In this document: positions 1-10,631 of the stretch, piece by piece | How positions within the stretch are numbered: position 1 is the stretch's first letter | How the letters are laid out: each line of letters starts with the position of its first letter | Origin: Carex sylvatica | Taxonomy: Eukaryota; Streptophyta; Magnoliopsida; Poales; Cyperaceae | Assembly: GCA_964058845.1 (NCBI GenBank) | Contig: CAXKVR010000816.1 | Coordinates: 1-26,929, forward strand | Direction of reading: 5' to 3' | DNA length: 26,929 bases | Program-made: the position numbers and the translations under genes | Notes under the pieces: generated by a model | What the model was told of the DNA's origin: nothing | Databases searched by the model: none | The model's input: the letters and a program-made list of their open reading frames with translations, nothing else

Positions 1-851
1 GAAAAAGTTGAATTGGATTGCATGATATTTGAAACATTTAGTATATATTGGTAAAATAAAAGAGAAGGATTGTCTTCATGAACATATATTCTGAAAAATT
101 GTTTACTATTTTTGAAAGCCTTGATTATGATTTTTCAAAAGAAAATGAGAAAGTTTTGTGTGGAAAGAAATGGTTTGGGTTTGGCATGGCAATTTGAAGA
201 TAGATAATTATTTTCTTTAATAAGCTTTGATTTTAGAAAGAATACCTTATGTGAGCCTGATTTATTTATGAGAAAATTGTATATGAGAAATTGCCAACAC
301 ATTTTGTCAATAATGATTAATTTGCATTATCCTATAAATTGGAAGCTCTAGCTAGTCTATATTCAATACTTTTAGAATTCGTTTTATGAAAAGTAACGGG
401 CATTTGAAGCCTCAGAAGTTATTTTGATAATCGAATTATTCATTCATTTTTTGTTTGATAAAACTATTTTGTTAGAAATACGTTGTAAATTATCAGTTAG
501 TAAGAATTTACCTGATTTTCTTTTGTATTTTGTATATATATATTTCTGATACCTTAATTTTATGAGTCACATAATGATTTGAGTATTATTATAATCATTC
601 TTCAGGGGTTACGATCCGAGTTAGACAATGTATGTATTCAGTAAGATCTTTGTCAGATTGCCTCAATCCTTTGTGCCACATTCCTTTCCCCATTTTGTCG
701 AACCTACTTCTGAGAAATAATTAGTAGCTCCTTTTTTACAAAAGAAAAAGAAAAAAACAAAGCCTTCAAATCAAAATCATCATGCCGCAATATCTAATAA
801 GATGAATTTGCAATTCAGTATTTTGGTAGATAGAACACAGAGAAATAGGAG
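1..851. other. Upstream region of the OSCA-like gene, no gene seen
   Basis: AT-rich DNA with no convincing coding frame. It should hold the promoter and 5' UTR of the channel gene starting at 852. A pyrimidine-rich stretch ending in CAG near 605 could be the acceptor of a 5' UTR intron, but the transcript ends cannot be fixed from sequence alone. A short TA run lies near 532-545. Confidence 0.5.
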
Positions 852-3800
852 ATGGATTTCTCGGCCTTGATGACTTCAGCAGGGATTAACATAGGCCTTT
901 GCGCAATCTTTCTCTCTCTCTACTCAATTCTGAGAAAGCAACCTACAAATGTTTACGTGTATTTTGGTAGAAGAATAGCACAAGATCATAACCGTGAAAC
1001 AGAATGTTTTACACTAGATAGACTACTGCCTTCACCCAGTTGGATTTTTAAAGCATGGGAAAATACCGAGAGTGATATATTAAAATGCGGGGGTCTGGAT
1101 TCTGTGGTCTTTCTGCGATTCCTTGTCTTCAGGTTTGTTTAGTTGTGTTCTGTTTTGCTTTTCACTCAACGTGGCAAGTGCATTGTTATATCTCATGTAT
1201 TGTGGGGCAGAAGTTGAACTAAATTGTTTTTATTTTTATTCAGCATTCGAATATTTTCAATAGCTGCCATAGTCTGCTTGTTTGGAGTGCTTCCAGCAAA
1301 TTATTTTGGGAGAGATATGCTTCACAAACAGATACCATTCGAGTCACTGGAAGTATTTACTATTGCAAATGTTATAGAAGGCTCTAGATGGTATGGAAAC
1401 ATAATTTTTTAAAGTAATTTTTTGTTAATTCTTAACATCTAATTTTCATGTATGTTTAATCCATGGCATATCTTAACATAACAATGACACTAATTAAGAA
1501 AATTGTTCCCTCTTTTGTTTTCAGGCTTTGGGTACACTGTCTGGCATTGTATATCATAACTTTCTCATCATGTGTTCTTCTTTACCATGTATGACATCTT
1601 TTTCTTCATTTGTCTGTAACGCTAAAATAAATCTCTTGATGTAAACTTATATGTGATTTATCCATTTATTTCAGGAGTATAAGAGTATATCAAGATTGAG
1701 GCTAGCATACATAAGAAATTCTCCACATAACTTGAGCCATTTTACAGTGCTTCTTCGGTCGATTCCCAATTCAGGGGCCGAGATGGAAGGAGACACCATC
1801 AGAAACTTCTTTGGAAATTATCACGGCTCCAGCTACCTTTCTCATCAGCTGATCTACCGAACAGGCAAAGTTCAAAAACTTATGGTGCGATTTCATTTCA
1901 TATTATAGCTATTAATAGAGTTCACAAAGATATTTTCGCATCCGGAGTATTAGACAACATTTTTTGTAACAATTGCCTATAGTCTATAGAACCCAAAATT
2001 TATACTTCTCATGTTTACAACGAGCACCTACCTACAACAATTTTGAAACAGACATGGGTACTAGACAACTCCACAATACTGTGATAAAAAGTGTCACTTG
2101 TTGACATCTTTTGTTTTGTTAGCAAGTCGTCTCTTCTGTAAATCAAGAATTTAATTCTACAAAAATAGATTTCTGTATATGCCTGGTTACAAAAAAAATG
2201 GTTATGCACAAGGGGCCAGCAGTTTTATCCTTCATTCTTTAATTTCTATATCTATGGTGGTTGATTTTTGAACAAATATGATATATGTTCAGATTTATAT
2301 GCTAACAAACTCAAAATATATAACTTATTAGTAAACTCTTTGGTACAGTCTAGTGCAGAGAAGGTGTATAGAAAGTTTGTACAACTAAAACTGGCTTCGT
2401 GTGGCCTTAACACAAGACAGAAGCTATACAGATGTGGTCTATGTGGAGGTGACAAATCTATACCGTTCCATTTCCAGCGAAATGAAGTTGATCTCGATGA
2501 AAAAATCACCGATATTACCACTACTGATAATTTCCAAGAGCAAGAGGTTCAGTATCGTAGTTTGCAAGCTACAATTCAGTACCATTTTCCTTATAGTTTC
2601 TTAGCTTCATTTTACTTTCTTTTTTCTCTCTTAGGGTTGTCTAGCTGCTTTTGTTTTCTTCAAGACGCGATATGCAGCTGCAATCGTATCCCAGTTGATG
2701 CAGTCACCGAACCCAACACTGTGGGTGACTGACCAAGCACCAGAGCCACGTGATGTCTACTGGTCGAACCTCTCAATTTCATACAAATGCCTCTGGTTCC
2801 GTCGTGTTCTCATTCTTATTATCAGCGTCGTGTTCATGTTTGTGTTTCTCCTTCCCGTCACATTTGTGCAGAGCTTGACACAGCTGACACAGATGAAGAA
2901 AATGTTTCCTTTTTTCAGAGATATACTTAAAATGTAAGTCCTGGTCACCCTCCCCCACTCCCACTCCTCATCCTTTTGTCTTTTAGTATATTACACAACA
3001 TTAATTGCCTTTGGATATTTGACGCTACCAGTGTGATGTTTGAAAGATTCGGTGCCTGAACATTCCAATTGTGCTATTTTGGTCCTTACAATTACTTTTT
3101 GAATGTACAGAAGAAAATTGTGCTTGTCGCTCAAGTGAGCTGTTTTGGTGGGTTATCCTTTGGGAAAAAATTGGCTAAATACCGCGGCTGACACCAATGT
3201 GGCAAATAATTTGTTTTCTTGACATAAGCATGATAAGGTAGGGACCAAAATTATATTAATTGGAATGTTTGGGGTCAGAATGGAAACTTGAAATAGTAAT
3301 AGAAGGAAAGATCAGATAACCCTTTGAAGATTTTTAATCAACCTACCTAAAAATATTTTGAAATTCATTAAAACTTCTGAGCTTCAATTAAGTTGCACGT
3401 TAAGAGAAGATTAAATTTAATTAAACAGAAATGAACCCAAAACTACTAAAAATGTCACTACCGTTTTTTTAGCAGTAATATACTAATATTTCATTTTAGT
3501 ACGGAGAACTTCACCACTTAATTTTATTAAAAAATAATAAGAAGAGTTACAAGGATGGAGGAGAGAAAAGGAAACAAAAACTGCGAAAAAAAAACAAGTG
3601 AAAAAGTTGTGTGCCCCACTGAGCGCAACATTGGTCGCTAATTGCCTATTACGAAAAGGATCCCTAACAAAGATTATATGATAGATTTCCTAGCAATTGA
3701 TATCCAATTGTCTCTAGCAATAATTAATGTGATCACTTTTTGGTGAAAAACATTATTTAATTTCTTCATGTGTAAATGACCCACTATCCAGAAAGTATCA

Positions 3801-6079
3801 TAGTATTTATGTATATATATTATCTTAGTTGCAGGAAATTGCTTGCAGAACTTGCACCATAAATCATTGATACATTCCTAAAAGTTTTGAAGAGTTGATC
3901 CAAAACATCTCCCTAATTTTCCTCCACAGTAGTGTTTCAAGAAGACTTGTGCTGGAACCCTCCATCATACATTGCGCACAATTCAATTGTTTGCTATTGT
4001 CATTTCTCTAGATTTATTTCTGTTAGTAGGTTGTGTTGGAGAACCCATCGTATGCATTGTACATCCTTTCTTCAATTGAGAACAACAATGGCTTGTATCG
4101 CATTCTTCATTTCCTGTGTTAGCCTTATTAGTGATTACACTTGAGTTATTAGTGGAGCTTAGTCTTTTCTTTTCTTCTTTTCCTTTGGTTAGGCCTATGG
4201 TGACAAAGGTGGTGACAGGCTATCTACCAAGTGTGATATTATTATTGTTCTTCTACACGGTCCCACCAGTGATGATGCAACTTTCAACAGTAGAAGGTTC
4301 CATTTCCCGAAGTGACCGGAAAAAGAGTGCTTGTCACAAAATTCTCTATTTCACAATATGGAATGTCTTTTTTGTGAACGTGTTATCAGGATCACTGCTT
4401 ACTCAACTCAATGCAATGACCAGACCTAATGATCTCGCCACCCAGCTAGCCGAGGCTGTACCCAAGCAGGTTTCATCTTATTTACCTTTTTTTTCTTCTT
4501 TCTTGTTACCTTCTTGTCAAGTAATTAGTTTACTTGTGCTCATATTGCAGGCCACATTTTTCATAACATATGTGCTGACAGGCTGGGTGGGCCTGTGCTC
4601 TGAAATAATGCAAATATTTGCTCTTATTTACACTTTTGTTAGAAGATACATATGCCAGCTAGATGACGACCCCCAGTTGGTACCGACCTTCCCATACCAC
4701 ACAGAGATCCCCAAAGTGCTCCTTTACAGCCTTCTAGGGTTTACATGCTCCATACTTGCACCGCTCATCTTGCCGTTCTTACTCGTGTACTTCTGCCTTG
4801 GTTATGTTGTATACCGAAACCAGGTAATCATTTTAAAGGAATCATTGATGTTAAGAGTTCTTTTGGAAATAAGTATTAGAAAAATGGTATAACCGTGTAC
4901 TTTCTCAGGAAACCATAGTGAAGAAAAGAAAAAAAAGGTATCTTTTACAGGATTTATAGTTTTTGCCCAATGTTCCTTATTGCTGGATATAACTCAAAAG
5001 AGGCCCTTACCATATCTAGCCTCCAAAACCTTTGTTATAATAGTAAAACCGAATAAGAGGAGCAAATGCAATAATAAAATAATTGGTATAGTATATTCAT
5101 ACCTTAACTCAGGGAGAGTACATACTAGAATTCTGATCAATACTGGAACTCATAGCGAAGAAAATAGATTTATGGATGGAATCAAATATGCGGTACCTAC
5201 AGGAAAAGCAAATAAACTTTATTTTAAATGCGTCGTTCCTAGTATTTAACAAACTTAATTTTGTATAAATGATTGGAATATTTATTTTTATTGTTAATTT
5301 GGCATAGCTGGATCTCTATTGCAATTTTCCTAATTATGAAATGAGCTTCTGGAAATTTTCTTTCCATTTCTGGTAAGTAATATCTTTAATCCATCTAACG
5401 AAAAGATATGATGCAGATACTAAATGTCTATGTGTGCAAGTATGAGATGGGAGGGAAATTATGGCCTGTAGTACACAACACAACAGTGTTCTCTCTCGTG
5501 CTGACACAGATAATAGCTATCGGAGTCTTTGGTCTGAAAAGCTCCAAGTTTTCTTCAGGTTTCACAATACCACTAGTTATAGGAACTCTCTTGTTCAATG
5601 AATACTGTCGCCATCGCTTCTATTACGTATTCACCTCATTATCTGTTCAGGTTTCACTTCCTTCCTCTGTTTCTGTGTGCTTTCAGATTCTTTTATTGAG
5701 AAGTTTGGGAAGAAAATTCAGAGAAGAAAACATGTAGCACAAACATTTGGCAAAAACTCTGGAAAAGTATAGAAGAGTAACATACAATGAATTTTATGGT
5801 TTGGTTGTTGAGCTCACAGGCCCTGATATCAGTTTTTTTTTCTTAATGGTGTATATTATATGATCTATTTTGTATGATATGTTCTATAAGCAGGATCTGA
5901 TAGAGATGGATAGAGAAGACGAGATATCAGGTCGGATGGAGTACATCCACGAAGAGCTTCTTTCTGGTTATTATAAATTATTTCCGGCCAAAGACTCGAA
6001 CAAATCTGACATATGCAATGTAGATGATAGTGCAACGATCACAACTGAGTCTAACCAATTCTCTTCAATTTTCTCCTAA
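852..6079 (+). CDS. OSCA/CSC1-like cation channel, HYP1-like (DUF221 family), ten exons
   Basis: Seen: exons 852-1132, 1244-1390, 1525-1588, 1675-1884, 2349-2546, 2635-2933, 4193-4469, 4551-4823, 5417-5650 and 5894-6079 all have GT-AG borders and join in one frame to 722 codons plus TAA, close to the usual 700-770 residues. The N-terminus MDFSALMTSAGIN and the motifs YSILRKQP, APEPRDVYW (335-343), TGYLPS and ILPFLLVYFCLGYVVYRNQ are hallmarks of the family. Domain order fits an N-terminal RSN1-type membrane part (about 5-165), a cytosolic PHM7 loop (about 190-340) and the RSN1_7TM channel part (about 352-625). The acidic tail (662-722) is soluble. Known: OSCA proteins are dimeric, osmotically or mechanically gated Ca2+-permeable channels, mostly in the plasma membrane. 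Inferred: clade 2 (HYP1/RXW8-like), whose gating is less studied than OSCA1. The longest intron (2934-4192) carries a small inverted repeat. Confidence 0.93.
3058..3270. repeat. Small inverted repeat (MITE-like) in intron 6 of the channel gene
   Basis: The left arm, about 3058-3089 (GAACATTCCAATT then ATTTTGGTCC), is matched in reverse complement by 3234-3270 (GGGACCAAAAT then AATTGGAATGTTT). The arms are roughly 32-36 bp with several mismatches, around a loop of about 145 bp. Weak similarity continues outward. This is the layout of a decayed miniature inverted-repeat element. No clear target duplication was found, so the ends are approximate. Confidence 0.55.
4980..5249 (+). other. Unexplained 89-codon open frame inside intron 8 of the channel gene
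   Basis: This frame lies wholly within the intron from 4824 to 5416 and is not part of the channel protein. Its translation contains ILINTGT, which faintly recalls the LIDTG active-site motif of retroelement aspartic proteases, but with Asn where Asp is required. No other protease hallmark is visible. It may be a decayed retroelement fragment or simply chance. I do not recognise it. Confidence 0.2.
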
Positions 6080-6793
6080 TTAAGAGATTAAATGTAGACT
6101 AGTATAGTGCTAAACATTTGGCAGCTGTAGCTAATATTTTACTTGTATTTTTGAGTTGATTGTAGAATAGGAAGGCAGGATTGATTGTACATAAGTATGT
6201 TTAGGATTGCTGAATATATGGGTTGTATTGAGAAGTATATAGAGCAGGCAAAATATCAATGCACAAATGTACTTAATAATTGTTTCTTAATATTGGTGTT
6301 GCTTTTAGCTGTGTGCATGTTATGATATTTTGGTATTTTTTTTGTTTTTGTTTTTGTTTTTATTTTGAATAGTCGTATAGATTTGCTATATTTGATTTTG
6401 GTACCACTTAGATACTAAGTCAGATATGCTATGATTTCAAATGAAATTGATGGTATATATCACTATTTTTTTTTTAAAATATTGGTGTTGCTGATTTCCC
6501 TTATTATTACTTTTATGAGAGGATTCAAATGTCTCTATTTTTTATGTCTTCACCATACTTCTATTTTTAAAACATTAATAATTCAAAATTTAAATCATAA
6601 ACTTCAAAAATAAAACCGTTAGATGTTATCTATGTTATTTTCTCTATGTGCTCATAAAAATTATCACATTTCGGTTTTGTTTATATGTGAATCAATAAGT
6701 TAAAAAAATCAATATCTAGAAATTATCAACATTAATACATTTTTACAAGTTCTTAATAACAACTAAAATAAAGTTGAAATATTATAAATATGA
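6080..6793. other. 3' flank of the channel gene, no gene seen
   Basis: AT-rich DNA between the channel stop codon and the hAT target duplication. It should include the 3' UTR, but no clear AATAAA signal stands out near the stop. T-rich runs lie at about 6337-6366. A 15-bp direct repeat is listed separately. Confidence 0.5.
6289..6492. repeat. 15-bp direct repeats bracketing about 174 bp
   Basis: AATATTGGTGTTGCT occurs at 6289-6303 and again at 6478-6492 in the same orientation. The bracketed segment is AT-rich, with T runs near both ends. The pair could be a target duplication around an unidentified small insertion, or a local duplication. No terminal inverted repeat or terminal poly-A tail supports a specific class. 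Confidence 0.4.
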
Positions 6794-6801
6794 TGTAGAT
6801 C
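6794..6801. repeat. Left 8-bp target site duplication of the hAT element
   Basis: TGTAGATC directly abuts the left terminus of the hAT element and is repeated exactly at 20017-20024 beyond the right terminus. Eight base pairs is the standard hAT duplication length. Confidence 0.92.
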
Positions 6802-6990
6802 TAGGGCTGAAAACGGAGCCGGATAATCCGTTCCGAATCCGCTCGAACAAGTTCTGTATCTGGATTAAACGGATTCGGATCCGGATAATTACAGCGTATG
6901 TATAACTATCTCAGATACGGATTCGGATAAAATTCTTAAACCCTAAACAGAGCGGATATCCGCATGTATCCGACTCATTTTAGTTTGGGA
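6802..6990. repeat. Left hAT terminus: inverted repeat plus subterminal CGGAT/ATCCG cluster
   Basis: The terminal inverted repeat occupies 6802-6827. It is followed to about 6975 by many copies of CGGAT, GGATA and ATCCG in both orientations, for example around 6830-6840, 6868-6888, 6918-6930 and 6950-6972. Such subterminal clusters are the usual binding sites of hAT transposases. Confidence 0.75.
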
Positions 6991-7138
6991 TGAAAAAACT
7001 TAGTATATACCGTCGCTGATTTTATTTACCCTTCTGTTGTGGGACTATACTATTGAATTCTAATCCGGAACTTCTCATTCTCATTTTCTTTCCTTAATCC
7101 CGCTCTTTTTTCACCCTTTCTGTACCTGTCACATCGCT

Positions 7139-7163
7139 CCTCTCTCTCTCTCTCTCTCTCTCT
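7139..7163. repeat. CT microsatellite in the hAT transposase leader
   Basis: An uninterrupted run of about twelve CT dinucleotides is followed by C-rich sequence to about 7179. It lies upstream of the transposase start, in its presumed promoter or 5' UTR. Confidence 0.9.
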
Positions 7164-7290
7164 CCCCCCTCCCCCCCCGGTGCAAGCACAAACTAAGCAA
7201 CTACGCTTTCTTAAGTTTCTCGTCGGCCGACGATGATGCTTGTTGGCACCGACTAAGCAACCGCTGCGGTCGACGATACACTTTCTTAAA

Positions 7291-7500
7291 GAAGGGTTTC
7301 GCTTGTTAACTGGTAAGGAAAATTTTCCTTGATTATTGTTTGCAAATTTAGCGTACTAGTAAACAAAGGATTTCGTTTGTTTACCCATACTAGTAAACGA
7401 AGGATTTCGCTTGATTTCTCTTTACAGATGTTTACCCATACTTTAAATGAAGGACTTCGCTTGGTTACTGGTAAGAAAATTTTTCGTTGATTCCTCTTTG
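7291..7500 (+). repeat. Degenerate short tandem repeats upstream of the transposase start
   Basis: Four variants of a unit close to GAAGGATTTCGCTTG occur near 7291, 7365, 7398 and 7448. The first and last also share the following TACTGGTAAG-like and ATTTTTC-like segments. CTAGTAAAC precedes two copies. The array lies in the presumed 5' leader, and the TGGTAAG steps could act as donors of 5' UTR introns. TTTATGTAG just before the ATG at 7689 resembles a splice acceptor. Confidence 0.5.
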
Positions 7501-7688
7501 CTACTTCTAATTTTGTTTTTCTCTTTATTTAATTTAATCTTGCTCTCTTTATTAATGTTGAACTAGAGAGAATTTTAACTGCGATTCTTCTATTGGTAGC
7601 TGATAGTAGTAATTACTGGTTAATCTGAAGAAATTCCTGTTACACCACTGGTTCATAATAATTAAATAAAAATCTCTTTATGTAGAAA

Positions 7689-9631
7689 ATGTCTACGGGC
7701 AATGAGCTTGATAATGAAATAGCTAATAATATGGGGCCTTCTAATGAAGTTGGGGCAAATCAGCATCAGCAAGAGGAAGCAGCTACAATGCCTCCAAAAA
7801 AGAAAGTTTTAACATCTAAAGTATGGGTAGAGTTTCATAGAGAGGAGACGCAAGTGGAAGTTGATGGGCAGATGGTGATGCGCGTGAAGGCTACTTGCAA
7901 GCATTGTGCTAGAGTGTTTGATGGAACAAGCACCAGAGGAACATCTCAATTGAAGAATCACTTGAAAACTCACTCTGCTGATTTCCGTCAGAAGTTGCTA
8001 CAAACATCAATGAAGAGTGTTGATGGTACTTGTACTCTTAGTGCATACAAGTATGATGAAAGCATTAGCTGAACTAAACTTCTACATATGTTCATTTTGC
8101 ATGAATATCCTTTCACTATGGTCGAACATACTGGGTTCATTGATTTTGTAAAATCTTTACGCCTGTCCTTTTCCTTAAAGAGCCGAATAACTCATGCAAA
8201 ACAGATCATGGGGGTCTATGTAGAAGAGAAGAAGAAGTTGTATGATTTGTTTGCTTCAATGTCCTGTCGAGTGAGTACAACAATGGACTTGTGGACCTCA
8301 AGGCAAAACAAATCATACCTATGTTGGTTTGTGAAGGTACATATTTTCATTTGAGATGTGCAACTCATGTTATTAATCTAGTGGTGCAAAATGGGTTAAA
8401 AGGGATAAAGAATGATATTGAAAATATTAGAGAGATTGTGATGTTGGTGAAAAGTTTCACTTTGCAGCGAGAGGATTTCGAGAAGGCTGCAAAAGAGTGC
8501 AAACTGAAAACAAGGAGGGCTCTATCCACTGATGTAGCTACTCGTTGAAATTCAACTTATATGATGCTTAGAGATGCATTGTACTACAAGGATGCCTTTA
8601 AACGATTACAACGGGTTGATCCGATAAAGTTTCATAAGTGCCCGACAAGTGATCAATGGGATGAAATTAGAGTCCTTTGTGAATGTCTGAAGGGATTTTT
8701 CAATGTCACAAAACTTTTATCAGGTACCTTATATCCAACTGTAAATTTGTTCTTTGAAGAATTTTGTGAAATTAAATTGCAAATTTCTGAGTGGTGCACG
8801 AGAGAAGATAATCGTGTACGTGCAATGGCTTTGTTAATGAAGGAGAAGTTTGATAAGTATTGGGAAAAAATGAACATCATTCTTGCTGTGGCTTGTTTCT
8901 TAGATCCACGTTACAAATGCAAAATGGTGAAATGTTACTTTCCCGAAGCTAAAGAAGAGATGGGTGTATTTTTTAGTGACATACAATCAATTTATGAAGA
9001 ATATGCTTTGAAGTATCGTCCTCCTCTAGATGACACCCAAACTACAGGACAACAATCTTCTCAAGTTGGTGGCTCTACCTTTCACGAAGATCGATCAAAG
9101 AAAAGAAGATTCACTCAGTATATCGAGGAGGAGAACACTGCTGTTGAATCACCTAAATCAGACTTGAAACAATACATGGCAGAAAATGTACTTCCATGGG
9201 ATGACAACAATGGTCACTTTGATATACTAGGTTGGTGGAAATGTAACGGATCAAAGTATCCCATTTTGGCAAAGGTTGCACGAGATGTGTTGGCAATCCC
9301 CGTCTCAACTATTGCGTCAGAATCCGTATTTAGTACTGGAGGCAGAGTTGTAGATCCTCATCGTAGTTCATTAGATCCTGAATCTATTGAAACTTTAATT
9401 TGTGCTCAATATTGGATTAGATATTCCAAGCCATGCATGTTTATTTTATTTCTCAATATTTTATTTATTACTTTCAAAATCTTTTGTTATGAAATTAAAT
9501 TTTTATTATTTTGGAAAAATGATATTTATTACAAATATTACTAACAATTATAGGTGCTGGTCAATCTATTTTTAATGATATTGAGGAGCTTGTTGGAAGG
9601 TCGCATTCTACATTAGTCTCGAGTGGAGAAG
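7689..9631 (+). pseudogene. hAT transposase pseudogene (BED zinc finger, RICESLEEPER-like)
   Basis: Seen: the N-terminus has a basic PPKKK stretch (35-39) and a BED finger with C70, C73, H91 and H95. A TGA at 8070-8072 interrupts the frame, yet the same frame continues with conserved hAT sequence (HMFILHEYPF). The catalytic-Asp block TTMDLWTS sits near 8277-8300. Near 8318-8336 the reading passes directly from the SYLC block to the FHLRCATHVINL block in another frame, so the segment that in relatives carries the second catalytic Asp is missing. A second TGA at 8546-8548 stands where ATRWNSTY-type sequence is expected. The C-terminal dimerisation region (about 9160-9420) keeps the ASESVFSTGGR block with the catalytic Glu. 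Inferred: an exon at about 9554-9631 follows, and a final exon began at about 10145, now split by the retrotransposon. The gene cannot make an active transposase. Confidence 0.88.
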
Positions 9632-10158
9632 GTATATGTTTAGTAGATTAATATGTCTGTGGATTTATAGGTTCCTTAAACTGTCAGGTGCACTTTCTTA
9701 AACTATCAGGGACCAAAGCACAAATAATTTAAATGTAGGGTCTCATATGCTAAAATTAGGGGCCTTGTAGTTTGTCCTTATCAAGGGACTTAGGTGTAAG
9801 ATGCTAAATAATATGTATATGATGTTCTACGTCATAATTGATGACAAGGATCAACCCATTTTAGATAGAAACATTCCTTACCTTACTGGACAGGCAGTAC
9901 TGGTATGCACTGAATCAGACCTTTTGTTTAAAGCCTAACTATTATTTGAATTTTATAAGGGTGCGCATGTAAATTTTATGTGCAAGTTATGTACTTTGAT
10001 ACTTAAATAGAAAAAATGAAGTACTAATCCTTATTCATAGTTGGATTTTATAAGTATCAAGTAAATTTTATGTACCAGTTGTAGGTACAGTATTTCATGG
10101 TTGCTAATATTTTAATTTTGTTTGTTGTATTTTTTTTCCAATAGGAACTTCATCAAAC
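9632..10158. other. Probable last intron and 3' part of the transposase unit, before the nested element
   Basis: AT-rich DNA with a plausible donor (GGTATATG at 9631) and acceptor (TTCCAATAG ending at 10144). If spliced, the transposase frame would read a few more codons across the retrotransposon insertion site before a stop. No independent gene is seen. Confidence 0.4.
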
Positions 10159-10163
10159 CCTTT
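10159..10163. repeat. Left 5-bp target duplication of the LTR retrotransposon
   Basis: CCTTT immediately precedes the 5' LTR and is repeated at 19545-19549 after the 3' LTR. Five base pairs is typical for Ty3/gypsy integrase. Confidence 0.93.
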
Positions 10164-10315
10164 TGTAACGTAGTGAAACTTTTAAAATAATAAGATTTTA
10201 AAAGATTAAAGTAAATATAGTTTAGAAATTAAAAATCTAATGCGTGGAAATATTTTTATACTGACTGATTGAGTTAAGGCGTCGAAAATTGAATTATAAT
10301 ATAGAAAAATGGTCC

Positions 10316-10631
10316 AGTGCGGATGGATGACCCGCACTGCGGGTGGCTTCACCCGCACTGGGACAAGTTCCTTAATAAACGGCTGAAAAATCTCTGGGTG
10401 CGGATGGTGGTGCGGATGGGCACACGCACTGCGGGTGAGTTCTGTACTCTTCTGAAAATTTCGCTAAGTACTGAATGCGGATGGGAGCATCCGCACTGGC
10501 CTCAGTGCGTCCGCACTAGGCTCGGACTTTTTCTTCTGCGCAGTGAATGCGGCTGGGTGATCCGCAGTGCGGATGGAGAGACCGCAGTGCGGATGGAGAG
10601 GATCCGCAGTGCGGATGAATGATCCGCACTG
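10316..10631. repeat. GC-rich cluster of GTGCGGATG / ATCCGCACT inverted units in the 5' LTR
   Basis: A dozen or more copies or near-copies of AGTGCGGATG and its complement CATCCGCACT (variants GCGGGTG and CCGCAGTG) are packed into about 315 bp of otherwise AT-rich U3-like DNA. Neighbouring copies lie head to head and could fold into hairpins. The same block lies at 17387-17702 in the 3' LTR. The 101-codon frame across it (10317-10622) is a by-product of the repeats, not a gene. Confidence 0.85.

Noticed and set aside
4116..4892. 258-codon uninterrupted frame read as one exon
   Set aside because: It includes intron sequence at 4470-4550 and beyond 4823. The splice sites and family alignment show two separate exons, 4193-4469 and 4551-4823.
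10317..10622. 101-codon frame in the LTR, repeated at 17388-17693
   Set aside because: It is produced by the GC-rich repeat cluster. It is present in both LTRs and has no recognisable domain.
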